DNA of 64,000 nt, from NCBI GenBank assembly GCA_011947345.1, contig JAAVTG010000868.1, forward strand, positions 1-64,000, given 5' to 3'. Of this stretch, positions 1 through 11,093 are shown in pieces (positions within the stretch are counted from its first letter, which is position 1; each line of letters starts with the position of its first letter). The notes below the pieces were generated by a model. The model saw nothing but the letters and a program-made list of their open reading frames with translations. It was not told where the DNA came from and made no database searches. Source of the DNA: Phytophthora quininea (taxonomy: Eukaryota; Oomycota; Peronosporomycetes; Peronosporales; Peronosporaceae). A program made the position numbers and the translations under genes.

Positions 1-2
1 GC

Positions 3-1987
3 AGGAAGATCATCTTTTGGCAGATCGTGACAGTCATCCGTCGACTCGTGGTGATTGCTGCTGCCATCCAGTACATCTACATCTCTTCAGCAGCTACTGT
101 GCGGACGCTGCAGTCTCTGAGTGGCGTGCACAACCCACGCGAGTCGTTTAGAATTTTCACGACGACGCTGATTACCGGCTACACTGGCAACGGTCTCATT
201 AAAGACAGCCCCTTGGTGAACAAGGTATTGGGAGGAGACATGACTCCGAGGAACTACTCGATTTTCCTCGAGTCTAAGAACAAAACGTCGCACACGAACT
301 GCTCGTCCGTGGCGAAGTTTAACCCGGCGATCTACAACTACACCTTTTGACTCACTCCTACAAGGAAATGGTGCAGGACGCGCAGTACAATTTTACAATT
401 CTCTCGCAATTAGAACTCGTGGCGGCGGTGGTGGACTGCTCATTTACGCAGTTGAAAGCGGGCGACAAAGCGATGGTACGATTTTTTAACGTAGTACGCT
501 CGGAGCGACCCGACCGACCTGTATCTGGTCACCGTGTCGATGAATGTGCAGGAATACGAAATTGCCGAGCACAACAAGAAAGGCCCCGGTCTTTTGGCGA
601 TGCTAACGATCATCCGAGACATGAGCGAAACCAACGTGAAGCAACACACGCTATACGCGACAACGTACCCGTACCAGCGTTCGATGAGTTTCGAAGCTTG
701 TGAATGGCTTGGTATTACACCCGATAGTTATCTGGAGTTGCGAACAATTCCTCGAGATCCACTCACCCAGCCCCGAAGCACTTGATCACTGCACGAAAGC
801 GAGGCTTCTTCGACGGCGAGGACCAGTCCAATATTCGCTACATGTACTCGATTGTAGGCAACACGAACGCGAAGAATGCAGTGACGAACTGGGAGTGGCT
901 GGGCGAAGCTGTCATTGCAGACTCGTGGGCGTGGGTTCACGGAATTCACTTGTACTTTGGTCTGCAAACCATCCGATCCCTCGTCGTGCTTGGCCTCGTC
1001 ACGTACCAGCAAATTCGTTCTGGTAAAATGTGGATCGGTGACCCCTTTGCGTCAGTCTCCACAGCGGGTCTTTTTATTCGTGGCATTCTAGTGTGGCTGT
1101 CGTGGTATATAGATTCCTTCTGGACACCGTTTGAATTCTCCATGATGGAAGGTGGTTTGATCTCGAAGACGCAAATTGTTCGCGTTCATGACGAGCTGGA
1201 GCATGCAGATGTGCTGTCAGTATTTCTGAGTTTGGTGGGCGTTCTTAGCACTATCATTCGAGAACGGATTGATCCCTCGATAGCGATTTTCTCGTTCGAG
1301 GCGGTTCATGCACACCGATTGCAAATGGTCAATGAAACTGCAGCAATTCACAACGAAGTTGTGGCGTACTCTAACAGTATATTCTACATCGGTGTTGCAC
1401 AAATGGCGCCTGTCATTACCAAGATGGCACCGCTGCGGTTGTGGACTGATTTCCAAATCCCCAAATCCAAGAGCTCAACGTTCCTCGCTAATTCCTTCTT
1501 CCCCGAGTTCATGCTTTTGGTGAGCGTTGCGGGCTTTGGCGTCCTCCGTAAAATCTACCGCCGTTTTTACCCAGAGAAGATTCATACACGATCGAGTATC
1601 CAAAGTACCGACCGATCTATGAATGAGAAGACTGCACTGACGATGAAAGGCACCGTCACCAACTTTGAGATTTCTACTGGAGCTGAACTACAAACGCGCT
1701 TTGGGTTGGTATCGGATTATAGCAACTACGTTTACTTCAAGGGCATGAAGTTTGCATCGGCGGATGGCGTCTATTGCTCCGGGTATGTGATCGTCAACGG
1801 GAAGTATCTGGTGAGTTCGAAAGATCTGCTGGCAATCATATTGATCAAGGTCGTGCGCGCTCGCTTCACAAACGTTTACATCTACGAGGTGGACGGGAAT
1901 ACGGTCAAGGACACGGCACGTTTGGCGTATCCGACGACCTTTATGTGGTCTGATCTATGGCGCTTAAACATTACCGTGTTGCTGTAA
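3..1987 (+). pseudogene. Multi-pass membrane protein, copy 1 (5' end outside window, frame broken)
   Basis: The protein belongs to a family I recognise only by its neighbour at 2159-4318. The reading frame is open to the left edge of the window, so the N-terminus lies outside it. It encodes an N-terminal hydrophobic stretch (LVVIAAAIQYIYIS), a lumenal or extracellular-looking segment with N-glycosylation sequons, then at least four hydrophobic segments (around 940-1010, 1060-1130, 1200-1260, 1500-1560) and a conserved cytosolic-type tail of about 120 residues ending WRLNITVLL. The frame breaks near 345-348 (TTTT run), near 515 (two bases short relative to copy 2) and near 775. The part from 782 to the stop is uninterrupted. 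Two of the three breaks do not fit a homopolymer error, so this copy is probably a real pseudogene. Function unknown; transporter or receptor would be guesses. Confidence 0.6.
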
Positions 1988-2158
1988 GTTATTCCGCCAT
2001 GAATCCTGTTTGAATAGACTTAGCTTTTCTATCAGAGTCGACATAACAGACTAACTGCCACGAATCGATAAATAGCGCTCCAGCGGTTAGTATTTTGGCC
2101 GTGGTCACATTATTTATTTTGGCTAAGGAAGCGCCGGCAGCACTGTCGGCCATTCAGC

Positions 2159-4318
2159 ATGACTGCAATCACCGCGATAGCAAAGATGAGGGTTAAGCCC
2201 CTAGCTGGCCAAGTAACCAAGCCATCAGCTCGCTCAGGGCACTCGAGACGATCCAGTATGTCGTATCGGTCTTTTCGGTCAACAGTCTTCCGGGAGAATA
2301 AGTATGTGGTGCGTGGCCTATCCAGTAAGAAAAGCAAACGAGTTTCACTGTGGTCGATGTTCAATGTCGCGCGTCGACTTGTGGTGATCGCTGCAGCCAT
2401 CCAGTACATCTACATCTCCATGATAGCAACGTGGCGCACAATGGACGTACTGCGCAGTATTCACAACCCACCGACATCTTTTGCGGTTTTCACGACATCG
2501 CTCATAGCTGGCTATGCCGGTGATGGTTCCATTTACGACAGCCCACTTGTCCAGGATGTCTTGCAAGGCAACACGACTCCCCGAGACTACGCGATTTATC
2601 TCGAGTCGGCCAACCAAACTTCGACGGAGAACTGTTCGGCGGTGCCTCTTTCGACCCAGACATTTACAACTACGAATTCCTGCGTCATGGCTTTGAAGAA
2701 ATGGCCAACGACTCCCAGTACAATATCGCTTTTCTAGCAGATGTGGAACTTGTCGTGGTGGTGGTGGACTGCACTTTTACTCAACTGGAAACAGGAGATC
2801 CATCCATGGTGCGCGTCTTCAACGTGGTGCGCTCCCTTATCGACCCAACGGATGTCTACTTGATCTCCGTGGCATTGAACGTCCAAGACTACGAAATTCC
2901 TGCGCACAGCAAATCGGGGCCTGCGACTGTCGCCATCCTGACGATCATCCAGGACATGAGCGAGTACAGCGTGGAGCAGTACTACTTGGTGGCAATGACA
3001 TATCCGTACCAACGCTCGTTAGAATTTTTAGTTTTCGAGTTCGTCGAGATCACGGCAGATAGCTTCCTGGAGTTACGCAACATTCCACAAGACCCACTGA
3101 CTGAGCCAGTAAAAACCTTGATCACTGCACGAGAGCGTGGTTTCTACAATGGCGAAGACCAATCCAACATTTGCTACACATACTCGCTTCTGAACGCGAA
3201 CGACGCCAAAACGCGTTAACCAACTGGGAGTGGCTGGGCGAAGCAGTGATTTCGGACTCGTGGGCTTGGGTGCATGGTATCCACTTCTTCTTCGGCCTGC
3301 AAACCACCTTCTCACTGATCGTGGTCTGCATTGTGGCGTATCAAAACTTCCGTTCTGGAAAAATGTGGATCGGCGACCCGTTCGCGTTTCTGTCGACTGC
3401 GAGTTTGATCTTACGTGGCTGCCTCGTGGTCGTTTCGTGGTATTTGAATTTCTTCTGGACATTGTACGAGTTTGCGATCTCAAACGCGTCCATTCTTGCC
3501 GACGCCGAGCCGGTCCCTGTTCACAAGGAGCTAGTGCATGCGGATGTGCTTGTCGTGTACCTCAGCTTGGTGGGGGTTATCAGCATTCTTTTTCGCGAAC
3601 GGATCGACCCGTCCATCGCCATTTTCCTGTTCGAGATCGTCCACAAGCACCGTCTAACCTTCATCCGAGCGGCACCAGCCATTTTCAAAGAGGTGACGAC
3701 GTACGTGGTCAGCTTCTTCGAGCTCGGTATCGCGCCGATGGCCCCGACGTCGCCGTCATGTCGCCGCTGTGGCTCTGGACGGCGTTCCAAATCCCATCAA
3801 AGGACGGCGTCTTCCTCGCCGCCTCGTTCTTCCCCAAAGTATTCCTGCTGTCGATGATCGCGTTCTACGCCATCCTGCGCAAGGTTTATCGCTATTACCA
3901 CCCCGTCCCGACCTCGCAGCGTGGTAGTCAAGGCAACGGTCTATCGGCGAACGAGAACGAGAACGCTCTGTCGATGAAAGGCAACCTCACCAACTTTGAG
4001 CTCTCGACCGGCGCGGAGCTGCAAAGCCGCTTCGGACTCATCTCGGACTACAGCAACTACGTGTTTTTCAAAGGCATGAAGTTTGCATCGGCCGACGGCG
4101 TCTACTGCTCTGGATACGTGATTGTCAACAAAAAGTTCCTCGTGGGCTCGAAAGATCTGCTGGCGGTGGTGCTGATCAAACTTTTCCGCGTTCGACTGAC
4201 CAATGTGTACGTCTACGATGTGGACGGTAACACGGTGAAGGACACGGCTCGACTGGTGTATCCGCACTCGTTGACGTGGACCGACTTGTGGCATCTCAAC
4301 GTCTCGGTGCTGTTGTAA
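2159..4318 (+). CDS. Multi-pass membrane protein, copy 2
   Basis: This is a tandem paralogue of the gene just upstream, starting only 171 bases after its stop. The protein would be about 720 residues: a basic, Ser-rich cytosolic N-terminus (about 65 residues), a first hydrophobic segment, a glycosylated extracellular-type domain, four further hydrophobic segments and a tail of about 120 residues with the block FKGMKFASADGVYCSGYVIV, shared with copy 1. The frame is broken three times, near 2649-2651 (TTT), 3208-3211 (AAAA) and 3742-3745 (CCCC). In each case one extra base of the same run restores alignment to copy 1, so the breaks look like base-calling errors rather than decay. I chose the ATG at 2159 because the frame is open from there; the later Met in SSMSYRS is an alternative. 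I recognise no named domain. Confidence 0.65.
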
Positions 4319-4426
4319 ACACAATCTTATTTCGGTCCAGATGGTTCGACGTCGCTGATTGGCGGAGGGGATTTTTCGAATGATTCGGGCGGGCAAAACC
4401 TGATTTTTCCGCTGGAATTGTGGGGG

Positions 4427-4887
4427 ATGGAGCAGAGCAAGCGGCAGCCCGAGGAGCACGAGGTGCTGCAGCAGATCCACGAGGTCATTTCCGAGAACCC
4501 CGACTTCGGCAGCAAGCGCGTGGCCAGCAGCCTCAAGAGCAGCAACCCGCACTGGACCATCGGCGACAAGCGAGGTAGAGGCCGCAAGCTCTTAGCTATT
4601 TATAGACACGCTCTGTTGTGCTCCTCTCCCTTTTTGCGGGTTCCTTTCGACTGTGTGCCATTCTCACTTTATCCCGAAATCTTTATATGTTTGCAGTGAG
4701 CAAACTTCTGAAAAAGTACAAGAGTTCCACCAGCATGAGCTCCGAGGACACGTCGGCCGCCAGTCCGTGGAACGTGGCGCCGGCCAGCACCAGCCCGCAG
4801 ACGTCGAGATTGTCGAGCCCTAACCAGCAGACCCCAGAAGAGCGAGGACATAAGCTTGCACGTGTTGCAGAGGTTCCCAAAACATAG
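4427..4887 (+). CDS. Small winged-helix-like protein, two exons
   Basis: Exon 1 runs from ATG 4427 to 4574. A GT...AG intron of 122 bases (4575-4696) follows, and exon 2 runs from 4697 to the stop at 4885-4887, giving about 112 residues. The splice joins GDKR to VSKLLKKYK in frame, a natural protein-like junction. The exon 1 part (EVLQQIHEVISENPDFGSKR...NPHWTIGDKR) resembles oomycete proteins with a short helical, winged-helix-like fold in which DKRV(S/K)K(L/I)LKK is conserved; I cannot name a function. The C-terminal half is Ser/Thr/Pro-rich and low complexity. The last roughly 20 codons overlap, on the opposite strand, the remnant zinc finger of the START-FYVE pseudogene at 4850-5757, so the present C-terminus was probably created by that rearrangement. 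Confidence 0.55.
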
Positions 4888-5757
4888 GCTGGTCCTGAGA
4901 CCACGTGGTCGGCCCCGATGGACTTTGCGTACGCCCGCTCTAATGACCACGACAGCTTCTTCATCTGACCGCAATGGGCATACCTCAACGGAGAGAAGAA
5001 GGTGTTGGCCATGTTCGACACCACCAAGCGGGTGACCCGCTCGTTGCCCACTGGATCAATGACCCCAGCGACGTACATGCCCACGACATTCGGTCGGATT
5101 TGTCGGAAGAACGCACAGATGGATAAGTTGGCGCGAACTCGGTTGGGGAGGAGCCTGCGGAAAGTTGACCGAGTGCAGCTAGTGGAAACCCACTTGCTCG
5201 CCGTCGAAAGTCTCGGTGGTCCCCGTAGCTTCGACGCAGACGAAGTCGCGGTTCTTGATGAGACCGGTGGCTTGAAGGGGGATATCGAGCTCCATCCACT
5301 TGACCACGACAGACTGGAATGGGGCGTCTTCGGTCGGCATGACGATGTTGGACAGCACGGCCGCCCCTCTGAGGTCTTCGACGTAGGAGGTCTTGATCCG
5401 CATCTCTTCCAGCGTCGGATTGGTAACTCCGAGCATAATGTCTTCCAGGCTTCCTGAGGTGGTCCCCACGCACAGTAGTGATGGTAATTCAGCGACCAAG
5501 CTGGATTGAGAATATGGCGAGTTGTGGTCGACCTGCTGCTTGTTCTGCTTCTCCACGAAGACGTGAGCGTTCTCTTTGGTCTTGATGAGCTTCCACTTGT
5601 CCGGATTCACCTTGGCCTCCTCGACGGAATAAAAGTTCTCATACCGCTGCATGCTGGCGCCGACGATCGTGTTGACGATGCCCAGTAGATCGTTTGCATT
5701 CGAGACCGAGAGGTCCAAGCTCTCAAACGGGTTCAATGGAAAGCGCTCCTTCACCAT
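4850..5757 (-). pseudogene. START-FYVE-like protein, copy A (nonsense, frameshift, 3' truncation)
   Basis: The start at 5757 (MVKERFPLNPF) matches the conserved family start. The START-like part is readable through SLLCVGTTSGSLEDIMLGV, KWMELDIPL and KNRDFVCVEATG. A TAG at 5179-5181 replaces the Leu/Val codon expected in the YH-LLHSVNFPQ block. About 30 bases later the frame shifts in a CCTCCCC stretch; the shifted frame resumes the family sequence (GVIDPVGNERVTRLVVSNMA, CGQMKKL). After SLERAYAKS only one half of the zinc finger survives, in yet another frame (LCFGNLCNTCKL), and it runs directly into the tail of the winged-helix-like gene. The first and last CxxC pairs are gone. Three independent lesions, at least one not homopolymer-type, support a true pseudogene. 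Confidence 0.8.
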
Positions 5758-6183
5758 TATCAACGTAGTTCTGCGACTCGCTTGCGTCGAGCAGTGAAAA
5801 AGTGTTTATGAAGAGCTCGAGACAGCGTCGCCTTCGACCGACTTGGCACGACACGCAAATAAAATGTTGGCCAGACGGTTCTCGCAGTGCGAGTTGGCAT
5901 CCACACGTAGAACGGTACGATGGGACCCATACGGAAAGGCGCTGCCAGCCTGGCAGGATACCAACCATTTCTCGATCCACAAAACTAGTTCCAAATGGCC
6001 GCATTTCTCATAACATTCCGCTCGCAGAGAAGAGTATCCATGGGAGATCGAAACGCAACGCAAATTACGCCTTCTTATCGATCGAACCTTGCTCCTACAG
6101 CAGCACCCAAACAAACAACGTAGTCGAATTGTCCACTTGGAACTCAAAAGCTTAATTACATTAAATTTAATCGTTGGAATGCT

Positions 6184-7403
6184 TCACCGAGTGCTTGCAA
6201 AGTCGTACGAAGACGACGATTCTTCGATATCCAACACTGTCCCCCAGTCCGTTGACCACGCCGAGCGCTTTCGCGTCCGAGTGGATCCGGGGGCACGGCG
6301 CCAATCATCCGTTTTCGAAAAGTCGGTCATGTCGGCGGAGATGGCGTTGCTGAAGCAGCACGGGCAGAAGGTGACTTTCCGTTGGGTCATCTTCAGGTCC
6401 GGCGTCAGAAAGCTGAGCTTCTTGTCGATCCTGCATGTGCTGCACACGTATCCGAAGCATAGCTTGCATGTGCTGCGGCGACTTGTCACCTTCCCGAATC
6501 GCCACACGCGGAGGGATTTCGTGCACGAAATGCAGTTGTGGTCGGGGTTCATCGGTCCGCAGTTCTTGATCTCGGCGAACCGCTCGGTAAGGGCCTGCCC
6601 CAACCGCTTCATCTCGCCGCAATGAGCGTACTTTAACGTCGACATCATCGTCTTGATGAAACTCGGCACCACTAGCCGTCGGACGCGGTCGCTCATGTGA
6701 TCCATCATGCCCATGATGTAGACCGAGACGGTGTTGTCGCTGGCTTGTCGGAAGAAGGAACACACTGACAACTTGGATCGAACACGTCCCGACAGCTCGT
6801 GAGCTTGTGGGAAGTCGACCGAGTGCATAACGTGGTAGCCAATTTCCTCGCCGTTGGGGAGGAATCTCACCCCAGTGGACTCGACGTAGACGTAGTCGCG
6901 GTTCTTCACTAGCCCCATCGACTTCATGCGGATATCGAGCTCCATCCACTTGACCACTATGGATCGGAACGGCTCGTCGTTAGTCGGCTCTTGAATTGTC
7001 GACAGCACCGCAGCGCCACTGACGTCTTTAACGTATGAAGTCTTGGTACGAATGCTCTCGAGGGTTGGACTTACGACTCCGAGCATGACATCGTCCAGAG
7101 TGCCGGACGTGGTTCCGACACACATCAGTGACTGCAGTTCTGGGCTGGAATTGCCCCCGGGATCGAACGGGGAGGAGAGAAGCGTGGCCTCTGTTGACGC
7201 TCCAGGAACACTCGCATGTCGTCTTTGGTCTTGACGAGCTTCCACTTGCTGGCGTCGACTTTGCTGTTCTCGAGCTGGACAAAGTCTTCGTATCGTTCGA
7301 GGTTAGCGTCGGTGATGGCTTTGGCAACAACCTGGAGCTCGTTCATGTCGACCGAGTTGAGCGACATCCTTCTGAAAGGACTCGTGAACCTTCCTCTGGC
7401 CAT
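6184..7403 (-). CDS. START-FYVE-like protein, copy B
   Basis: A lipid-binding START-like domain is followed by a C-terminal FYVE-like zinc finger. The start ATG at 7403 gives MARGRFTSPF. Family blocks in order: WKLVKTKDDMRVF, LMCVGTTSGTLDDVMLGVV, GAAVLSTI, VVKWMELDI, KNRDYVYVESTG, HVMHSVDFPQ, KYAHCGEMKRL, then the finger with CISC, CKLCFGYVCSTC and FCPCC pairs, and a Ser-rich tail to the stop at 6184. One frame break lies near 7195 in the variable loop after FLERQQ; it is not at an obvious homopolymer, so either a real lesion or an error is possible. In the finger the usual GAPNKK linker is replaced by NPDHN. Transcribed from the same strand as copy A, which lies about 430 bases downstream of its stop. 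Confidence 0.75.
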
Positions 7404-7874
7404 TTTGAGTCGTGAGCAGCCGAGATAATCGATGAATGAGCCTTACCTTTCGGTGCGCTGCCACGCTATCGCTTCTTGGCCCTGGAAGCGCTGGTCATTA
7501 GCTGCGAAAAACGTCGTCCACACCCGATTGGCTTCGGCTTCGCATAATTGGTCTTGTGGTGCCATCACCACGAGATCGCCTGCCATGTGATTGAGACTGC
7601 ACTCCGGAAATTGTGTCGTTGCCATCCGATCGCCCTTCCTCTGCCAATGATGACCGCCTCGGCTCGAGATGTAACATCAACATGTGCTTTGAAATTGAAG
7701 CTGTAAGCTGCAAGAGTGTCCGTAGATCGAGCACTAATGGATGCCTTGAGCTGCTTGGAAATGAACTTGTGGGGCCAAATCAAAGTCGCTATCTAGTACT
7801 TTGTGATGAGCAGCACACGAGAAACAATGAGGCCAACAAATGATCATTCCCACGAAATGGTATTGCAGTACAAC
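7404..7874. other. Intergenic, no gene seen
   Basis: Spacer between the divergent end of START-FYVE copy B and the 3' end of MCM5. Open frames here are short and low in family resemblance; I see no protein or RNA gene. Confidence 0.5.
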
Positions 7875-10076
7875 TTATTTAACTCGAGATACAAACTTGT
7901 ACTGGCTGAGCTGTCGTAGCGAGCCCTTCTGCACCATGGCCCGGATTGCTCTTTGGATGGCGTTGGGGTTGTAGCCTTGAGCTTCCAGCCGACTGTAAAG
8001 CGCGCTGGTCTCGACGCGAGTGCCAATGCGCAACGTGCGGTTGATGCTCTGCTCAACCTCCTGGGCCTTCTCATGAAAGCCTCCAAAGAGTCCTTGCGTG
8101 CCTCCGTCCTTGGCCGCGTTCATCGTACTGACACTAAACAGTCGAATCGCTTCTTGCACATGTTCGCGGGTCGCCTCGTTAAGTAAATGCATCTTTGCTA
8201 ACGACTCGGAGATCCGCACGAGAGCTTCAAGCTGTCGAACTGTGACCGGGATTGTGGTTTCATCTCCTTGAGTACGACGAACGTCGTCCCGAACGCCGAC
8301 GTAAAAGTCCTGCAGCGCTTGGGACGCACCGACCGACAGTCGTGGAGCGCACCGCGTACGGCAGTACGTAATGAACTTTTTCAGTAGCCATGGCTCGAAT
8401 TCGCCTCCAGCTGAAGCGTTCTCGCTAGCGGAAGGCTTTCCAGCAGCTGAAGCTAGCGCATTCGTGTGCATTCGTACGACGTGTGCAGCCATTTGTCGAT
8501 CCCTGGCGTCGTCTTGGATATCTCGCACGATGAAGATCATGTCGAACCGACTCAGAATGGTGCTCATGAGGTCGATATTCTCCGACGCAGAGCGCATATC
8601 GTCGTAGCGACCGAACACAGGGTTGGCAGCGGCCAACACACTAGCGCGGGAGTTCAAAATGGTCGTGATTCCTGCCTTAGCGATGGAGATGGTTTGCTGC
8701 TCCATCGCTTCGTGGATAGCTACTCGATCAGACTCGCGCATCTTGTCAAACTCGTCAATACACACGACACCGCCGTCTGCCAGCACCATGGCACCTCCTT
8801 CTAAGTAAAACTCACCTTTGGCGTCGCGGATCACAGACGCCGTGAGACCGGCAGCACTACTGCCCTTACCAGACGTGTAGACTCCGACCGGAGCGATTTT
8901 CTCGTGAATTTAAGAAACTGCGACTTGGCTGTACTTGGGTCTCCTAATAACAGCACATTGATGTCGCCACGGAGGATCATTCCGTCTGGGAGCCGCTTCC
9001 TTGACCCTCCAGCTAGTAAACACGCAATTGCCTTCTTAATGTTGACCGTATAGTCACCGTAAATCGACGGCGCAATACTCGTCGCCAATTTCTCGTACAG
9101 CTGCGGATCGCGAGCCATTTCGTGGAACTTTTCTTCTTCCGCCGGCGAGAACGTCGCTTTCGCACGTCCAGCGCCTTCTTCGTCGATCTCAATACCCACC
9201 ACCCGCAAGTAAAGCGTGCGGATAGCTACAGCGCCGACATTTTTGCCCCAGCATTCACTACTGAAGTGATGCCTACTACGGAGACTCTGGTGCCTGGAGA
9301 TGCTCGATCCACCAAGTGTCTGTCTGCGATGAGTGCCAGATTGCGCGGCATTTCTCCGGTCGGCACTACCTCGGGGTTCTCCTGCAATTTTAAGGTTTGC
9401 TGGTCCACATAGTCGCCTTTGTCCGGCAGCACCATGTATGAGTCTCTCGGACACGTCTCGCCAGTCGTGACGTCGTCCGCCTCCAAGTTGCGGTCACAAA
9501 CTCGCGGGATCTGTACGCCTCCGAGTCCCGACACGGCCACTCTTTTGGTGTGACCACAATTACGACATCGTAGTGTAGCTGACACGCATTTTGTCCGCAC
9601 TCGAGTCGCGCTGATTACGATGCCCGGCACTTTCACCAGTCGGTTGATCTCTTGAGCGTGAACATGCCGCAGCGCGACAGGAGCCTGATCGCTGGTCAGA
9701 ATGGCCTGGATGTCTGGTAGTTTTTGGCCCGATTAACGTCCGAAGAATCGCCATCTTGAGACAAAAGCTGTGCCAGTGTTTCTTTGGCCGCGTTCTCCAG
9801 CAGCGGCAGCTGATCCTTTGGGTTCTTGAGCAAAAGGTCCTGCAGCTCTTGGTCGAACGCCGCCAAGTGCGACACGTTGACGGTCACGACCCACTGGCGC
9901 CGTCGAGCATTGGCCAGAAGCTGCTCGCGGTAGTAGAAGAGCGGCCCCACGCGGAAGCCGCGCAGGAAGGCCAGCAGACGGCGCTGCAGCGCGGCGGGAC
10001 TGGCGGACTGGCGCGCGTCCGACGCTTGCGCGCTCTCCATGCCCACGGCCGACACGCGGCCGGCATCCCAGTCCAT
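7875..10076 (-). CDS. MCM5: DNA replication licensing factor MCM5
   Basis: One of the six subunits of the MCM2-7 helicase loaded on origins in the nucleus. In order from 10076: an MCM5-type N-terminus ([15 protein letters not shown]), the zinc-binding CRNCGHTK region with later Cys pair, QTLKLQE and GEMPR blocks, then the AAA+ core with Walker A (GDPSTAKS), [11 protein letters not shown], Walker B ([15 protein letters not shown]), sensor and arginine-finger SRFDMIF, and a C-terminal winged helix ending FVSRVK. About 730 residues, the normal length. The frame is broken at 9721-9725, 9240-9244 and 8897-8900. The first two need one more base in a T run (A on the coding strand); the third sits beside such a run. 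Because MCM5 is essential and the rest is perfectly conserved, I treat these as sequence errors. Confidence 0.95.
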
Positions 10077-10127
10077 GGCGAATGGTGTTGCACGGTTAGT
10101 CGTGAAAAGTGTGCGTTGAAAATAAAA

Positions 10128-10137
10128 GCGCGGGAAA
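10128..10137 (-). promoter_or_regulatory. E2F-type site upstream of MCM5
   Basis: On the MCM5 strand the sequence reads TTTCCCGCGC, a match to the E2F/DP consensus TTTSSCGC, about 50 bases before the MCM5 start codon. E2F control of MCM genes is established in animals and plants; its use here is inferred from position and motif only. Confidence 0.45.
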
Positions 10138-10138
10138 C

Positions 10139-11040
10139 GTTGGACTTCCTGGACTACATAATTGGTGCCGTTTTGACTTCGTGGTAGTCAGTAACGCAGC
10201 AAGTTGAAGCGTCCTCAAAGTATCTTTTGCAACTGTAGGCAGGTCGCTCCGTGTCATTAAAGACTTCTATACGGTACAGCATTGCTTCCCTACCTTCACT
10301 TACTTGATTTTGGTGCTATAGGTTCATCGTTGCAGACCCCAAACAGCCAAGACGTATGTGCCGGAACGCTGTGAACGTTGGGCTTACTCATGCTGGTCTC
10401 TGGAGAGGTTGATACAGTGACAAAACGTACTGGTGATTTCTGAGGCTCTCGGCTCGTAGTTTTCCATGAACGTTGTCGTCGGACAGCAACAGCACCGGCA
10501 TCGAGCTCTCCTACGCCTCGGTGATCGGAGCTGTGCAGATGACACAGATACACCTCACGGTCTCACTAAAGCCATCCCCCAAGTCGCTGCAGCAGACACA
10601 TCGTCAGCGACAAACTTTTCAGCTTGGGCAATCGATCCCAGGTAGAGCAGCATGTCAACACCACCCAGCCAAGCGAGTGTGCCTGCAGCAAAACGTCCAC
10701 AGCTCATCAATGAGTCAAACAACTGTCTCGTAGCTGCTGCTGCTGCTGGATCTGCAGCTTCGCTTGCATCTTTTCCCTCAGCACTCGCTGCAGTGAGCAA
10801 AGTCGTCGAGCACCAGCCACTTGGTGACTGGCAGCAAAAGCTACGCTGACGTACGACGTCGCTTGCTTGGGCGCTTGTCGCAGTTCACCAACATGGCTAC
10901 ACAAAAACGAATCGTTTCACTCCATCTCTGTATGGCCTTGTCAAACATAACTTCGAGCAATCAAGCTTATTTCGCATACTAAAATCAAATTCATAGAAAC
11001 GCGCGGCGCTGACGCGCCCTCCACTTGGTATCTTGGCCTT
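10139..11040. other. MCM5 - phosphoglycerate mutase spacer with gene debris
   Basis: About 900 bases with no intact gene. It contains a 52-base displaced START-FYVE 3' fragment (listed separately). On the minus strand an Ala-rich open stretch (10555-10800; ...FDSLMSCGRFAAGTLAWLGG...) has protein-like composition but no recognisable partner or clean start, and may be another relic or chance. Confidence 0.4.
10468..10519 (+). repeat. Displaced 3' fragment of a START-FYVE gene
   Basis: These 52 bases match 18931-18982, the coding end of START-FYVE copy D, with one mismatch by eye (GGCATC versus GGCATT). In copy D they encode the Ser-rich C-terminus including SSDSNSTGIELSYAS. Nothing else of the gene is present on either side. 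Confidence 0.8.
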
Positions 11041-11044
11041 GAGC

Positions 11045-11060
11045 TCAGTTCGCAATTTGC
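11045..11060 (+). promoter_or_regulatory. Inr + FPR core promoter of the phosphoglycerate mutase gene
   Basis: TCAGTTC (11045-11051) followed two bases later by AATTTGC (11054-11060) matches the oomycete initiator plus flanking promoter region module (TCAyTyy ... mwTTTnC). It sits about 35-50 bases before the ATG at 11094, the usual spacing for oomycete genes with short 5' leaders. Confidence 0.55.
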
Positions 11061-11093
11061 CAGCTTCTCCCCAAGACACCTCCTCCAAATCCA

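Noticed and set aside
2640..3760. Introns as the cause of the frame breaks in membrane protein copy 2
   Set aside because: The breaks need only one base, and no GT-AG pair with suitable spacing restores the alignment to copy 1.
8890..9730. Programmed ribosomal frameshifting in MCM5
   Set aside because: Three shifts in one gene, each next to a simple A run, are not known for MCM5 and the same pattern occurs in unrelated genes here.
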